Part shown: piece by piece, positions 34,885 through 44,093 of the stretch
Numbering within the stretch: the first letter of the stretch is position 1
Layout of the letters: the number at the start of each line of letters is the position of its first letter
DNA from: Pseudomonadales bacterium
GTDB taxonomy: Bacteria > Pseudomonadota > Gammaproteobacteria > Pseudomonadales > Azotimanducaceae
NCBI GenBank assembly: GCA_022827905.1
Contig: JAJEIQ010000014.1
Coordinates: 1 to 64,000 of the forward strand
Direction of reading: 5' to 3'
DNA length: 64,000 bases
Notes under the pieces: model-generated
The model's input: only the letters and a program-made list of their open reading frames with translations
Database searches by the model: none
What the model was told of the DNA's origin: nothing
Position numbers and translations under genes: made by a program

Positions 34885-37464
34885 ATGAAGCGCATGCTCA
34901 TCAACGCCACCCAAGCCGAAGAGCTGCGGGTGGCTCTGGTCGATGGCCAGAAACTCTACGATCTCGACATCGAAAACCGCCGCCGGGAACGCAAGCAGGG
35001 CAATGTTTACAAAGCCAAGGTCATCCGCATTGAACCGAGCCTAGAGGCGGCATTCGTCGACTTCGGCCCGGAAAAGCGCGGCTTTCTGCCGCTGAAGGAC
35101 ATCGCCCCACAGAACTTCGACGCCTCGAAGCCCAGCACGGAGGGCGGCCGCAAGCAAATCCAGGACCTGCTCAAGGAAGGGCAGGAACTCATCGTCCAGG
35201 TGGAAAAGGAGGAGCGTGGCACCAAGGGGGCAGCGGTCACCACCTTTGTCAGCCTGGCGGGACGCTACATGGTGCTGATGCCCACCGACCCCCGGGCCGG
35301 GGGCGTCTCGCGAAGAGTTTCCCTCCGGGACCGCAGCGATCTGCGCGAGACCTTGGCGGAACTCGACATCCCTTCCGGCATGGGCGTCATCATACGCACC
35401 GCTGGCGTCGGCCGAAGCGCGGAGGAACTGCAATGGGACCTCGACTACCTGCTGAATCTGTGGAAGGCCATTCTTGATGCCAGCGAAACCGCCAGCGCAC
35501 CCAAGCTGCTCTATGCGGAGAACAACCTCATTCTGCGCGCCATTCGGGACTATCTCGGCAAGGACATTGGCGAACTGACCATCGACAACCAGGCCGCCTA
35601 CGACGAAGCCTGCAGCTTCGTTGATCAGGTCATGCCGAACTATCGCCAGCGGGTGAAGTTCTACGATGAGGCCATTCCACTCTTCACTCGGTACCAAATC
35701 GAAAGTCAGATCGCCAGCGCCTTCAACCGAACGGTCAAGCTGCCCTCCGGGGGTTCGGTGGTCTTCGACCCCACCGAGGCGCTGATGGCGATTGACATCA
35801 ACTCAGCGCGAGCCACCAAGGGCGCGGATATCGAGGAGACGGCCCTGACCACCAATCTCGAGGCGGCGGAGGAAGTGGCCCGGCAACTGCGCTTGCGCGA
35901 TGTCGGCGGCTTGATCGTCATTGACTTCATCGACATGTCGAGCACCGAAAACCAAAAAATGGTCGAGAACACCATGCGCAACGCGCTGCAGCCCGACCGC
36001 GCCCGGGTGCAGATCGGCCGCATCTCCCAATTCGGCTTGATGCAGATGTCACGCCAGCGGCTGCGCCCCTCCTTGGAGGAACTGACCACCGAAGTCTGTC
36101 CGCGATGCAGCGGCCAAGGCCGCATACAGGACGTCAAGTCGCTGGCGCTCGCCGTGCTGCGCATCGTCGAGGAGGAGTCCCTGAAGGAGCGCAGCTCCAA
36201 GATCCGGGCGCTGGTGCCGCTGAACGTCGCGGCGTTCCTGCTCAATGAGAAGCGTACCGAGGTGGCTGACATCGAGCGGCGCAGCCAAACCCATATCGTC
36301 ATCGTCCCCAATGTGAACATGGAAACCCCGCAATACGAGGTGCAGCGCATCCGCGACGATCACGAAGTGGACGACCTCAACGTGCCGAGCTACGAACTGA
36401 CGGATTCGACCATTGGGTCGGCGGACGAGCCGACGGCCCGCGAGGCCCCCAACACACCGGAGCAACCGGCGGTGCAGGCGGTGCGTCCGCCGGCGCCTGC
36501 GGCCAGGGCCCCGGCGGCCAAGGCCCCGGCAGCAAGAGCGCCAGCACCGGAAAAGGCCAGCACCCCCAAAACCGGGCTGATCAGCAAACTGGTGTCCAGC
36601 CTGTTCTCGGACGGCGGCGAATCCGCCAACACGGAAGCGGCCCAGGAGCCGAGCGCATCAAAATCCAAGCCGGCCCCCAAGCGCAAAGACCGCAAGCAGG
36701 CCAAGGACGGCGAGGGGAAGAAGACCAAGGGCAGCGGCTCAAAGCGCGGCGGCAAGGGTGGCAAGACCAGCGCCAAGGATGCCAAGCCCAAGGGTGAGGA
36801 CCGCCGAGGCGAACGCAAGGCGACGCGCAAGAACGGCGAGCGGCAGCCCGGGCGCCGCCGTCGCGAGCAGGACGCCACGGGTAGCGAGCCCGAGGGCCGG
36901 CGAGCAGCGGCCAGCAAGAACGATGAGCGCAAGGGTCAAGGCCGCCAAGGTCAACGGAAGAAGGAAGACGGTCAATCCGTTGCCGCCCCGGGCGAGGAGA
37001 ATGCGGCTCGGGCCCCGGATGAGGAGGCGCTGGCCCAGAGCAAGCGTCGGCCACGTCGAAACCGGGGCAAGATCGCCGAGGAGGCCCGCCAAGGCGAAGG
37101 CGGCCAAAAACGGAGCGAACCGGCTGCCGACGAAGCCAAGGCACCCGCTCAAGCGGCGAGCGCGCCCGAGGCCGCACCGCCACCGCCGGAACCCCCTAGT
37201 GCGGACCAGACGTCGGAGCCAAGCCCTGCCTCGGCAGAGGCACCTGGCCCCGCTTCGGCAGAGGCACCTGCGGCCAAGGTCGCTGAGCCCGAGCCGGCAA
37301 GCGGCGGCCCCTCAGGAGAGGGGGTCTCAGGAGAGGGGGCCTCAAATGAGGGGGCTGCAAACGAGGCGGCGCCCGCGCCCGCTCCATCCCGGGCATTGAA
37401 CGACCCTCGGGTCATGCGCCGACAACAACGGGAAGAAGCGCTGAAGGCCTCCGGCTCCGGCTAG
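34885..37464 (+). CDS. rne: Ribonuclease E
   Basis: 859 residues. The catalytic half (1-~510) has the RNase H-like start [21 protein letters not shown], the S1 domain ([32 protein letters not shown]), the DNase I-like region with the Mg2+ site ([20 protein letters not shown]), and the Zn-link CPRCSGQG. The C-terminal ~350 residues are low-complexity (Ala, Pro, Lys, Gly, Glu) and presumably disordered, with short repeats near the end. The final [15 protein letters not shown] resembles the terminal NDPR motif of pseudomonad RNase E. It cleaves mRNA and processes rRNA and tRNA and probably scaffolds a degradosome. AGGAAGA lies 5-6 bases before ATG. Its stop overlaps the murB stop (CTAG). Confidence 0.97.
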   Translation: MKRMLINATQAEELRVALVDGQKLYDLDIENRRRERKQGNVYKAKVIRIEPSLEAAFVDFGPEKRGFLPLKDIAPQNFDASKPSTEGGRKQIQDLLKEGQELIVQVEKEERGTKGAAVTTFVSLAGRYMVLMPTDPRAGGVSRRVSLRDRSDLRETLAELDIPSGMGVIIRTAGVGRSAEELQWDLDYLLNLWKAILDASETASAPKLLYAENNLILRAIRDYLGKDIGELTIDNQAAYDEACSFVDQVMPNYRQRVKFYDEAIPLFTRYQIESQIASAFNRTVKLPSGGSVVFDPTEALMAIDINSARATKGADIEETALTTNLEAAEEVARQLRLRDVGGLIVIDFIDMSSTENQKMVENTMRNALQPDRARVQIGRISQFGLMQMSRQRLRPSLEELTTEVCPRCSGQGRIQDVKSLALAVLRIVEEESLKERSSKIRALVPLNVAAFLLNEKRTEVADIERRSQTHIVIVPNVNMETPQYEVQRIRDDHEVDDLNVPSYELTDSTIGSADEPTAREAPNTPEQPAVQAVRPPAPAARAPAAKAPAARAPAPEKASTPKTGLISKLVSSLFSDGGESANTEAAQEPSASKSKPAPKRKDRKQAKDGEGKKTKGSGSKRGGKGGKTSAKDAKPKGEDRRGERKATRKNGERQPGRRRREQDATGSEPEGRRAAASKNDERKGQGRQGQRKKEDGQSVAAPGEENAARAPDEEALAQSKRRPRRNRGKIAEEARQGEGGQKRSEPAADEAKAPAQAASAPEAAPPPPEPPSADQTSEPSPASAEAPGPASAEAPAAKVAEPEPASGGPSGEGVSGEGASNEGAANEAAPAPAPSRALNDPRVMRRQQREEALKASGSG

Positions 37465-38477
37465 CCGGGAGGGCACATCGCGCTCGGCTCCATTTCAAGA
37501 TCAACGCCGAAACGCTCGCGCACGGAACGCCGGACTTCCTCGCCGAGTGCGAGAAAGTCCGGCCCGCTTCCGGTGCCGAAGTTGATCAGCACCAGCGGCT
37601 GCCGATGCCAGACGCCGACGCCGTCCCTTCGCCGCCCTTTCCATCCGCATCGGTCGATCAGCTGGGCCGCAGCCAGCTTCACCCCGCCCGCTACCGGATA
37701 GGTCGCTAGACCGGGTTCAGTTCGCCCAAGGCGCTCGGCTTGGCCGGGGTCAACAATTGGGTTCTTGAAGAAGCTGCCCGCGTTCCCCCATTGGCGTGGA
37801 TCGGGCAGCTTGCGCCGACGAACGCGAATGACCGCTTCGGCTACTTGTCGCGGCCTCGGCTGAGTGACGCCTTGGCGCCGCAACTCCAGATCGATGTCGG
37901 GATAGTCGAGGCGCATCGGCAGGCGGCGGGCCAGCCGCAAGGTCAGGGAGAGCACCGCGTAGCGGGCCGGGTCGGCCTTGAATAGGCTGTCCCGGTAGCC
38001 AAATCCACAGGCCTCTGCAGTCAAGGCGCGCACCCGGTTCTCGGCCCGGTCAAACACCCTCACTTCGGCCACCCGCTCGGACAGTTCAACGCCATAGGCG
38101 CCTATGTTCTGAATCGGCGCGGCACCGGCGCTGCCCGGAATCAAAGCCAAGTTCTCCAGTCCGGCCCACCCCTGACCGAGGCTGTAGCGAACCACGCCAT
38201 GCCAGTTCTCCCCGGCCGCACAGGTCAGCAACGCGTCATCGCCGCTTACGCGAAGCCTTAGGCCACGCCAGGCAGCAAGTACCACCGGCTGATCCAAGCG
38301 CTCCGGCAAAACCACGTTGCTGCCTTGGCCAAGCACCAGCGCCCCCTCGCCCGCCTCGCGCAACGCCTCGATCAACCGGCCCTCCGAACCCGCCACGCAC
38401 AACTGGTCCGCGGTGCAGGACACCCCCAAGGTGTTCGGCACAGGCCCGGGTGAAAAGCAAGGAAAAGCAGACGCCAT
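37461..38477 (-). CDS. murB: UDP-N-acetylenolpyruvoylglucosamine reductase
   Basis: 338 residues from ATG 38477, chosen for GGAGGG 5 bases upstream and because earlier in-frame residues are not MurB-like. The type I MurB pattern is complete: [23 protein letters not shown]-type [60 protein letters not shown] with the catalytic Ser, and the C-terminal catalytic Glu region. It reduces the enolpyruvyl group in peptidoglycan precursor synthesis using NADPH and FAD. In Pseudomonas, murB is next to ptpA and kdsB; here a restriction-modification island and an SDR gene lie between murB and kdsB. Confidence 0.95.
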   Translation of the reverse strand: MASAFPCFSPGPVPNTLGVSCTADQLCVAGSEGRLIEALREAGEGALVLGQGSNVVLPERLDQPVVLAAWRGLRLRVSGDDALLTCAAGENWHGVVRYSLGQGWAGLENLALIPGSAGAAPIQNIGAYGVELSERVAEVRVFDRAENRVRALTAEACGFGYRDSLFKADPARYAVLSLTLRLARRLPMRLDYPDIDLELRRQGVTQPRPRQVAEAVIRVRRRKLPDPRQWGNAGSFFKNPIVDPGQAERLGRTEPGLATYPVAGGVKLAAAQLIDRCGWKGRRRDGVGVWHRQPLVLINFGTGSGPDFLALGEEVRRSVRERFGVDLEMEPSAMCPPG

Positions 38478-38825
38478 CAGGCCCTCCATACTAGATGCAG
38501 CCCCCCGCCTTTTCCACGCACCCTGTTCGAAACCACTCCCTTGGCCTAGACGCCCCCCGTGCTTCGGGGCGAGCGCGTTGGCACCAAGCCGCCCGCACAG
38601 ACCTGCCCGACCGGCTCCGCCAGCAGACATTGCCCCGGCCGGTGTGAGACATCGCCCCCTCTGCGACACAGCAGGGCGGGTCGGTGCTGGCGCCGACATC
38701 GACCGCATCCGGAAAACCCAACGCAATCATGGGGTTGGGGTCTCGGCCATTCGAATGAAAGGCCAGTCGCAAAAAACGTCATGGCCTACAGACGCGCGCC
38801 CCCCGGCCCGCCATCATTGGGCACC
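38478..38825. other. Gene-free spacer upstream of murB
   Basis: 348 bases between the murB start and the Rpn-like fragment. I see no convincing gene. One GC-rich hairpin without T tail is present (38551-38556 pairing with 38566-38571). The murB promoter must lie here but could not be defined. Confidence 0.5.
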
Positions 38826-39068
38826 ATGAATCACGACGCCCTCAGCAAGGCCCTGTTCACGCTGCCTCCGGTGGAGGCGGACCTCCTGCAGCCGGGCGGC
38901 TACGTGGTGCTCGAAGCCACCCCGCAAAGCGGGAAAATTGAGCGCCCCTACATGGTCATCACTTCACATATCAGAAATGGTGAAAACTACCCGTCTGGTC
39001 GGGGTACCCGTCAGAAAACCGGGAAGCTGCAAACGGCACCTGTGGCGATGCAGTTTTCGGGCGCCTGA
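38826..39068 (+). pseudogene. Possible 5' fragment of an Rpn-like (PD-(D/E)XK) gene
   Basis: An 80-codon frame from ATG 38826. Its first 22 residues (HDALSKALFTLPPVEADLLQ) resemble the N-terminus of Rpn/PD-(D/E)XK transposase-like nucleases, which start with H-D-x-x-F/S-K-x-x-F. After that the sequence no longer resembles the family, and the frame ends just before the methyltransferase gene. A possible matching C-terminal remnant lies beyond the restriction-modification island at 42208-42489. This is a weak, similarity-from-memory call. Confidence 0.35.
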
Positions 39069-39103
39069 CTCTTCGGTTGACACATCGTGCGGGGAGATTC
39101 ATA

Positions 39104-41080
39104 GTGGTCACAGTGTCGTTTCGAGCCACAAGCAAAAAGTTGCCCACTGACCAAGCTCACTTGGCTTTGCACGCCCCTGCACACGTAGGTGGCGTCAAGA
39201 ACCTCTCCGAGGCATTCCGGCGACTCTACTACCACCTCTACTCGAATAGTAGCGCCAGCCGCGCTGAACGCATTGTCGACGACCTGTCGCTGGTTCTCCT
39301 ACTCAAGCTGGCGACCGAAGATGAGCGTGACGATGATTGTCTCAACGCGTTTCTTTCGGGCACAGCTCCCGCCCGAAAGTCCGTCTTGCCCTACCTCCGG
39401 ACACGGTTCCCCGAGCTGGTTCGGCCGCAGCATCGATTCCATCTCGCAGACCAGGAGATTCGCGGCGCGCTTGGAGACCTAGCGCACGTGAGTCTGTCAA
39501 AGTCACCCGCACACGTGCTTGGCGAAGCTTTTCAGGCTTTGATCGGGCCGCAGTTGCGAGGAGAAAGAGGTCAATTCTTCACACCTCAATCCCTAGTGGC
39601 CGCCATGGTGGAGATACTCGACCCTCAGCCCGGTGAAGCGATCATCGACCCTGCCTGCGGAACAGGGGGGTTCTTGACTGAAGCCCACGTGTATCAATCA
39701 CGAAGAGCGTCGACTGAAAACCCGCTTGGTCCCCTGACAGGCGTCGACAAGGACGCGGATCTCGCGCGCTTGGCGTCGACGCTGCTGCGCGTCGCTACTC
39801 AGGATAGGGCGAAGATCGAGAACGCGAACTCGTTGGAGGTCGCGCACTGGGAGTCGAGGTGGGAGACGTACGACGTAGTGCTTACGAATCCACCCTTTGG
39901 ATCGAAAATCGGCATCAAGGACCAGAGCATCCTTGCCGAGTACGCGTTCGGCCGTCAATGGATGCGCGACTCAAGGGGGATGTGGCACGAGACCGAAGGA
40001 GTATCGGCGTCTCAGGATCCCCAAGTTCTGTTTCTTGAGCTTTGCGTCCGACTGTTGAGACCGGGCGGACGCCTCGGGATAGTGCTGCCGGAAGGACTGT
40101 TCGGCAACAGGACCCAGAGCTTCATTTGGGACTGGATCAGGAGCCAAGGCGACATCGTGGCGCTTCTTGACTGCCCGCGTACTACGTTTCAGCCGGGAAC
40201 CGACACTAAGACGAACGTCCTAGTCTTTCGCAAAGCTGGCGACTGTGCCAGCCGTCGAAAAGCCCGGACTCGCATCGGTGTGGCGTTGACTTGCGGTCAC
40301 GATCGCCGCGGACGGACCCACGCGCCGGATGGAACAGCCTACGCGAACGACTTTGCCCGGCTGTCGCGGGTCTACCACGCTGCGGACGACTCGAGTTCCG
40401 ATTGGACCGATGCGGACTTGGAAACAGGCGACTATCTGGTTCCCAGATACCATGTACGTGAGGTTCCGGCGTCTAGATCGGAGCGGGAACTGGTCAAAGG
40501 GGCTCCATTGCTCACTCTCGGCGACTTGGTCGAGAAGGGGGTGCTCGAGATGAAGAAGGGGCACGAAGTCGGTGGTCCGGCGTACGGGACAGGCGACGTC
40601 CCTTTTGTGCGCACCAGCGACCTCGCCAATTTCGAGATCCGGTCCGACCCGACCCGGTCGATCAGCCGCGAGGTCTACGAGAAGTATCGTATGCAGCAGA
40701 ACTTGCGCGCTGGCGACGTACTCATGGTGGTGGACGGACGTTATCGTATCGGCACGACAGCGGTACTCACTGAGAACAACCACCGGTGCGTGGTCCAAAG
40801 CCACATCAGGATCATCAAGATACTGCGCACGGAGATTGTCGACCCCTATGCGATCTTGTTCGCTCTCAACCTGCGATTCGTAAAGCTGAGAATACGTAGC
40901 CTCGTGTTCGTTCAATCGACGCTAGGTACGCTTGGGAACCGGCTCCTGGAGCTCACGATTCCCGTGCTGGGTCCAGACGGGCCGTGGAAGGGGCAAGTGG
41001 ACCATTTTCGTAGCGTCTTGCTGGAACGTGATCGTTTGCTGACGACTTTGAACTGGACCGGCCGAGATGTGGACCTTTAG
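39104..41080 (+). CDS. N6-adenine DNA methyltransferase with fused HsdS-like recognition domain
   Basis: 658 residues from GTG 39104, chosen for GGGGAG 7 bases upstream (a TTG at 39077 is also in frame). Order: HsdM-type helical N-terminal domain (about 25-130), AdoMet motif I (IIDPACGTGGFLTEA, ~190), catalytic NPPFG (VVLTNPPFGSKIG, ~265), RLGIVLPEGLFGN, then a ~210-residue C-terminal region resembling a single HsdS target-recognition domain (LLTLGDLVEKGVLEMKKG...VPFVRTSDLANFEI). It should methylate adenine in a specific site. G+C and codon use are visibly lower than in neighbours, indicating transfer. The convergent HNH and controller genes complete a restriction-modification system. Confidence 0.88.
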   Translation: MVTVSFRATSKKLPTDQAHLALHAPAHVGGVKNLSEAFRRLYYHLYSNSSASRAERIVDDLSLVLLLKLATEDERDDDCLNAFLSGTAPARKSVLPYLRTRFPELVRPQHRFHLADQEIRGALGDLAHVSLSKSPAHVLGEAFQALIGPQLRGERGQFFTPQSLVAAMVEILDPQPGEAIIDPACGTGGFLTEAHVYQSRRASTENPLGPLTGVDKDADLARLASTLLRVATQDRAKIENANSLEVAHWESRWETYDVVLTNPPFGSKIGIKDQSILAEYAFGRQWMRDSRGMWHETEGVSASQDPQVLFLELCVRLLRPGGRLGIVLPEGLFGNRTQSFIWDWIRSQGDIVALLDCPRTTFQPGTDTKTNVLVFRKAGDCASRRKARTRIGVALTCGHDRRGRTHAPDGTAYANDFARLSRVYHAADDSSSDWTDADLETGDYLVPRYHVREVPASRSERELVKGAPLLTLGDLVEKGVLEMKKGHEVGGPAYGTGDVPFVRTSDLANFEIRSDPTRSISREVYEKYRMQQNLRAGDVLMVVDGRYRIGTTAVLTENNHRCVVQSHIRIIKILRTEIVDPYAILFALNLRFVKLRIRSLVFVQSTLGTLGNRLLELTIPVLGPDGPWKGQVDHFRSVLLERDRLLTTLNWTGRDVDL

Positions 41081-41108
41081 CCGCAAGAGTAGACAAGCGC
41101 TCAGCTGA

Positions 41109-41795
41109 TCACGGACGCACTCTGCTGAGGACGTCTTGCATCCAATCGTAGAACTCGTCGAGAGTGAGCGGCCCTTGAGCGATGTTGCACAACCGATGGG
41201 CGAAACCGACGTTCGCGGCGGAGTGGCTTCGAGGATTCGAGTGCGCTGTTTCTATCTCAGCCTTACCGCGCCGCGCCTTCCGAAAGAGGTCGAAGGACAG
41301 CGGTTTCAGGCAGATCAAACAAAGGGTCGAGTTCGGAACGATCGGGCCAATGAGCGCCTCGAGGTAGTCGGCGATCTCCGGGGGGGCTTCCGGTGCATCC
41401 TGCATGCAGTACACAAGAAACGTGAGCATTTTGGCGACTTCCATACAGTCGTCGTAGGTTGCAGCCTTCTCGCGAAGCTTGGATACAACTTGAGGCTTGA
41501 GCGAGGACATGTCGATGCCGAACTGCTTCTTGAGTTGTGCGTCGGGTAGCAGCATCGCCCATCGACTAATTCGATTGGGCCCAGCCGCGTCGCTCTTCCA
41601 GGATGCCCCGGTCGTCATCGTAGAGTCGCGCTTGATCTTGTTCCGCACCCGCGGCGCGACTTGGCCAAGGTGGTCTAGGTACGGGAACTCACTGCAGCGA
41701 CCGGGATGGCCATCGGGCCGAAAGCAGCGATGCAGTCTCGGACCCGAGTACTTGGACCGAGAGTGGATTGGCTTCAAACAGAATGTGAGCGGCAT
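41109..41795 (-). CDS. HNH-type protein, probable restriction endonuclease of the island
   Basis: 228 residues from ATG 41795, with AGGGA 9 bases upstream and 14 bases after the controller gene stop. The C-terminus has a Cys/His arrangement typical of HNH nucleases: CLICLKPL, then ETAHSNPRSHSAANVGFAHRLCNIAQG, in which two Cys pairs could bind zinc and H-x-x-P-R-x-H supply catalytic residues. The N-terminal part has further Cys/His (CLKPIH...HRC...GHPGRC) and a basic patch (RNKIKRDSTMTTGASWK). No named enzyme can be assigned. Position behind an XRE controller and facing an adenine methyltransferase supports the role of cognate nuclease; cleavage site and products are unknown. Confidence 0.7.
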   Translation of the reverse strand: MPLTFCLKPIHSRSKYSGPRLHRCFRPDGHPGRCSEFPYLDHLGQVAPRVRNKIKRDSTMTTGASWKSDAAGPNRISRWAMLLPDAQLKKQFGIDMSSLKPQVVSKLREKAATYDDCMEVAKMLTFLVYCMQDAPEAPPEIADYLEALIGPIVPNSTLCLICLKPLSFDLFRKARRGKAEIETAHSNPRSHSAANVGFAHRLCNIAQGPLTLDEFYDWMQDVLSRVRP

Positions 41796-41809
41796 CGTGA
41801 GCGTCCCTG

Positions 41810-42061
41810 CTACTGACCCCGTTCTCGCGCGAAGGCGTCGGCGCTTGCAAGGAGACGTGCTGCATCGGTTTGAAGCGCGTTGGCAATAGCGTGGATGTTG
41901 TGGAGGCTGACATTGCGTTCACCCCTTTCGACGCTTCCGATGTACGTGCGATGGAGACCGGCCAAGGTTGCCAATTGCTCTTGTGAGAGTTGATGCCGCA
42001 AGCGTAGGGTCCGCACGGCTGCGCCAAAGGCTGCTTGTTGATTGAGTTCGCCCGTGTTCAT
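41810..42061 (-). CDS. XRE-family controller (C) protein of the restriction-modification system
   Basis: 83 residues from ATG 42061 (GTG 42088 would add 9). It is one Cro/C1-type helix-turn-helix domain: FGAAVRTLRLRHQLSQEQLATLAGLHRTYIGSVERGERNVSLHNIHAIANAL. Size and position in front of the HNH gene are those of C proteins, which bind a C-box to repress their own operon at high level and activate it at low level. A C-box-like dyad lies at 42087-42110, 26 bases upstream of this start. No Shine-Dalgarno sequence precedes ATG, consistent with a leaderless transcript, as known for several C genes. Confidence 0.85.
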   Translation of the reverse strand: MNTGELNQQAAFGAAVRTLRLRHQLSQEQLATLAGLHRTYIGSVERGERNVSLHNIHAIANALQTDAARLLASADAFARERGQ

Positions 42062-42086
42062 AGGAGCGAGGTTGCGGGCTATGAAC

Positions 42087-42110
42087 ACTATATGTCTACA
42101 GACAATGAGT
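42087..42110. promoter_or_regulatory. C-box-like operator of the controller gene
   Basis: A 24-base dyad of the form ACT-N3-TGTCT-N2-AGACA-N3-AGT. The core TGTCTGTAGACA on the minus strand resembles the symmetric boxes of C.PvuII- and C.AhdI-type controllers. It contains a possible -35 (TTGTCT) with CATAGC 16 bases downstream. Confidence 0.65.
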
Positions 42111-42207
42111 AGCGTAGGCGTGCGCTGACGGCCCGAATGGGACCCGAGGAGGGACAGCTAGCTGCCAATGGAATCGAACTTCAACTTGCCGCGAGCCTTT
42201 ACGGTCG

Positions 42208-42489
42208 GTGGCGAGACGCAGTTCGCGGCGGCGCTCCAGCCAAGGAGTTGGGGCTTGGAGTGTGCTGTCCGCGGGGGCGGGGGAGTTGGAGGATTGGCCT
42301 CGTGGCAACCGGGTGTCGTGCTGGGTGCGGCTGCTTCGGGTGCGCGACATGGACGAGCTGCTGGTGGGCCTCGTGGAGGGCTTGCGGGAGTTCCCGGAGG
42401 CGTCCGACGAGGGCTTCCGGGAGGCACTGCATGCTTGGGCGCAGGCGCTGTGGAGGCGGATGATGTCGGGCTCGGGCGGCTGGCGGGCC
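42208..42489 (+). pseudogene. Possible 3' remnant of an Rpn-like gene
   Basis: One frame reads LEDWPRGNRVSCWVRLLR then MDELLVGLVEGLREFPE and a segment FREALHAWAQALWRR. These resemble the C-terminal helical part of Rpn/PD-(D/E)XK transposase-like proteins, which have a P-x-G-N-x-V stretch and a final F/A-x-W helix. There is no in-frame upstream part or proper start. Together with 38826-39068 it could be the second half of a gene interrupted by the island. The identification is from memory of the family and weak. Confidence 0.35.
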
Positions 42490-42574
42490 GTAAGTTCGGC
42501 GGCCGTGCGGCGGAGACGCCATTCCCTTGTTTCCTATGGGACAATGGGCCAATCGGCCAGCAACAGGAAAACCC

Positions 42575-43345
42575 ATGAATCCGAAAGACAAGATCGCCGT
42601 CATCACCGGCGGCGCTTCCGGCCTCGGGCGGGCGACCGCCGAGGCCCTGATCAAGCAGGGTGGGAAAATCGCCATTTTTGATCTCAATGAGAAGCTCGGC
42701 GCGCAGACCGCCGAGGCTCTAGGCGCAGGCACCCGCGCGTACTCAGTCAACGTGGCCGACGAAGACTCGGTCAAGACGGCGGTGGCCGCGGTGATGACCG
42801 ATTTCGGCGCCATCCACATCAACGTCAACTGCGCGGGCATCGGTGCGGCGGCCAGAACGCTCGGCCGCGAGGAGCCGATGCCGCTCAAGTACTTTAACGG
42901 CATCGTGCAGGTCAATTTGGTCGGCACGTTCAACACGTTGCGCCTATGCGCTTGGGAGATGCAGAAAAACGATCCGGAAGACGAGGATGGCGAGCGCGGC
43001 GTGGTCATCAACACCGCTTCGGTCGCCGCCTTCGACGGCCAGATCGGCCAAGCCGGCTATTCGGCCAGCAAGGCCGGCGTGGCCGGCATGACGCTGCCCA
43101 TCGCCCGGGATCTGTCCCGCTCCGGCATTCGCGTGTGCACCATCGCGCCCGGCATTTTCGAGACGCCAATGATGGCCGGGGCGCCGGACCGGGTGCGGGA
43201 TCCGTTGATCGAGATGGTTCAGTTCCCGAAGCGGCTCGGCAATGCGCCGGAGTACGCGCTGCTGGCCCGCCAGATCATCGAAAACCCCTATTTGAACGGC
43301 GAGACCATTCGGCTGGACGCCGGCATCAGGATGGCGGCGAAGTAG
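42575..43345 (+). CDS. SDR-family 3-hydroxyacyl-CoA/17-beta-HSD10-like dehydrogenase
   Basis: 256 residues from ATG 42575, with AGGA 6 bases upstream. Classical SDR features: AVITGGASGLGRATAEALI (NAD site, followed by acidic IFDLNEK), NVNCAGIG, the catalytic Ser in VVINTASVAAFDGQIGQ, and Y-S-A-S-K with Tyr and Lys. The long NVNCAGIGAAARTLGREEPMPLKYFNGIVQVNLVGTFNT stretch and PGIFETPMMAGAP resemble type 2 3-hydroxyacyl-CoA dehydrogenases (HSD17B10), which act in beta-oxidation or steroid/isoleucine breakdown. The real substrate is unproven. It stands alone between the island and convergent kdsB, and its base composition resembles the host genome. Confidence 0.88.
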   Translation: MNPKDKIAVITGGASGLGRATAEALIKQGGKIAIFDLNEKLGAQTAEALGAGTRAYSVNVADEDSVKTAVAAVMTDFGAIHINVNCAGIGAAARTLGREEPMPLKYFNGIVQVNLVGTFNTLRLCAWEMQKNDPEDEDGERGVVINTASVAAFDGQIGQAGYSASKAGVAGMTLPIARDLSRSGIRVCTIAPGIFETPMMAGAPDRVRDPLIEMVQFPKRLGNAPEYALLARQIIENPYLNGETIRLDAGIRMAAK

Positions 43346-44093
43346 CGCTTTCCACCACTTGACGCACCCGTTCAAGATCAGCGGGCGTATCGACGCCTCC
43401 CGGTGACGGGCAGCAGGCGTCCAGCGTCAGGATCCGCATGCCGTGCTCCAAGGCGCGCAACTGCTCCAGCCGTTCAGCGTCCTCCAGGGCGCTCGGCGGC
43501 AGGGACACGAATCGGCGCAGCGCCTGAACCCGGTAGCCATAGATGCCAATATGCCGCCGCCAGAGCCCGGCCGTTGCGTCCGGGTAACCGTCGCGGGCAT
43601 GGGGGATCGGCGAGCGTGAGAAATAGAGCGCGAAGTTGCCCGCATCGCGCACCACCTTGACCACATTGGGATCGAGGAGGTCGTCCTGGCTGGCGATGGG
43701 CTCGCACAGCGTGGCCATCCCGGCATCGCCAGCCTCGGAAACCGCCGCCGCGAGCTGCGCAATGATCTCCGGCGCGATCAGGGGTTCGTCGCCCTGCACG
43801 TTGATAACGACGGCTTCCTCCTCCCAAGTCGTCCGCTGACGAGCAACCTCCCAAACCCGATCGGTGCCCGAACCATGGTTCGGATCGGTCATCACCGCAT
43901 CGTGGCCAGCAACGGTCACCGCCTGCGCCACGCGCTCGTCATCGGTGGCGACGATCACTTCGTCCGCGCCAGCGAGGCGAGCCTGCTCCGCAACCCGCAC
44001 GACCATCGCGGTGCCGCCAATCGGCAGCAGGGGCTTGCCCGGCAGACGGGTGGATCCGTAGCGGGCAGGAATAACCACGTTGAAGGCGCTCAC
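43326..44093 (-). CDS. kdsB: CMP-Kdo synthetase (3-deoxy-manno-octulosonate cytidylyltransferase)
   Basis: 255 residues from GTG 44093, in a 4-base overlap with the lpxK stop (GTGA). The nucleotidyltransferase pattern is clear: VVIPARYGSTRLPGKPLLPIGG, NVQGDEPLI, YFSRSPIPHARDG, HIGIYGYR and a C-terminal GVDTPADLERVR. It activates Kdo with CTP for attachment to lipid A in LPS. It is the last gene of the coupled exbB-exbD-msbA/lpxK-kdsB series and converges with the SDR gene with a 20-base overlap. Confidence 0.96.
   Translation of the reverse strand: MSAFNVVIPARYGSTRLPGKPLLPIGGTAMVVRVAEQARLAGADEVIVATDDERVAQAVTVAGHDAVMTDPNHGSGTDRVWEVARQRTTWEEEAVVINVQGDEPLIAPEIIAQLAAAVSEAGDAGMATLCEPIASQDDLLDPNVVKVVRDAGNFALYFSRSPIPHARDGYPDATAGLWRRHIGIYGYRVQALRRFVSLPPSALEDAERLEQLRALEHGMRILTLDACCPSPGGVDTPADLERVRQVVESATSPPS

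Noticed and set aside
39077-39105. TTGACA at 39077 as -35 box with CATAGT as -10 for the methyltransferase
   Set aside because: The -10 would overlap the likely start codon at 39104, which has a good ribosome site; the same bases are in frame as an alternative TTG start. Left undecided rather than listed as promoter.
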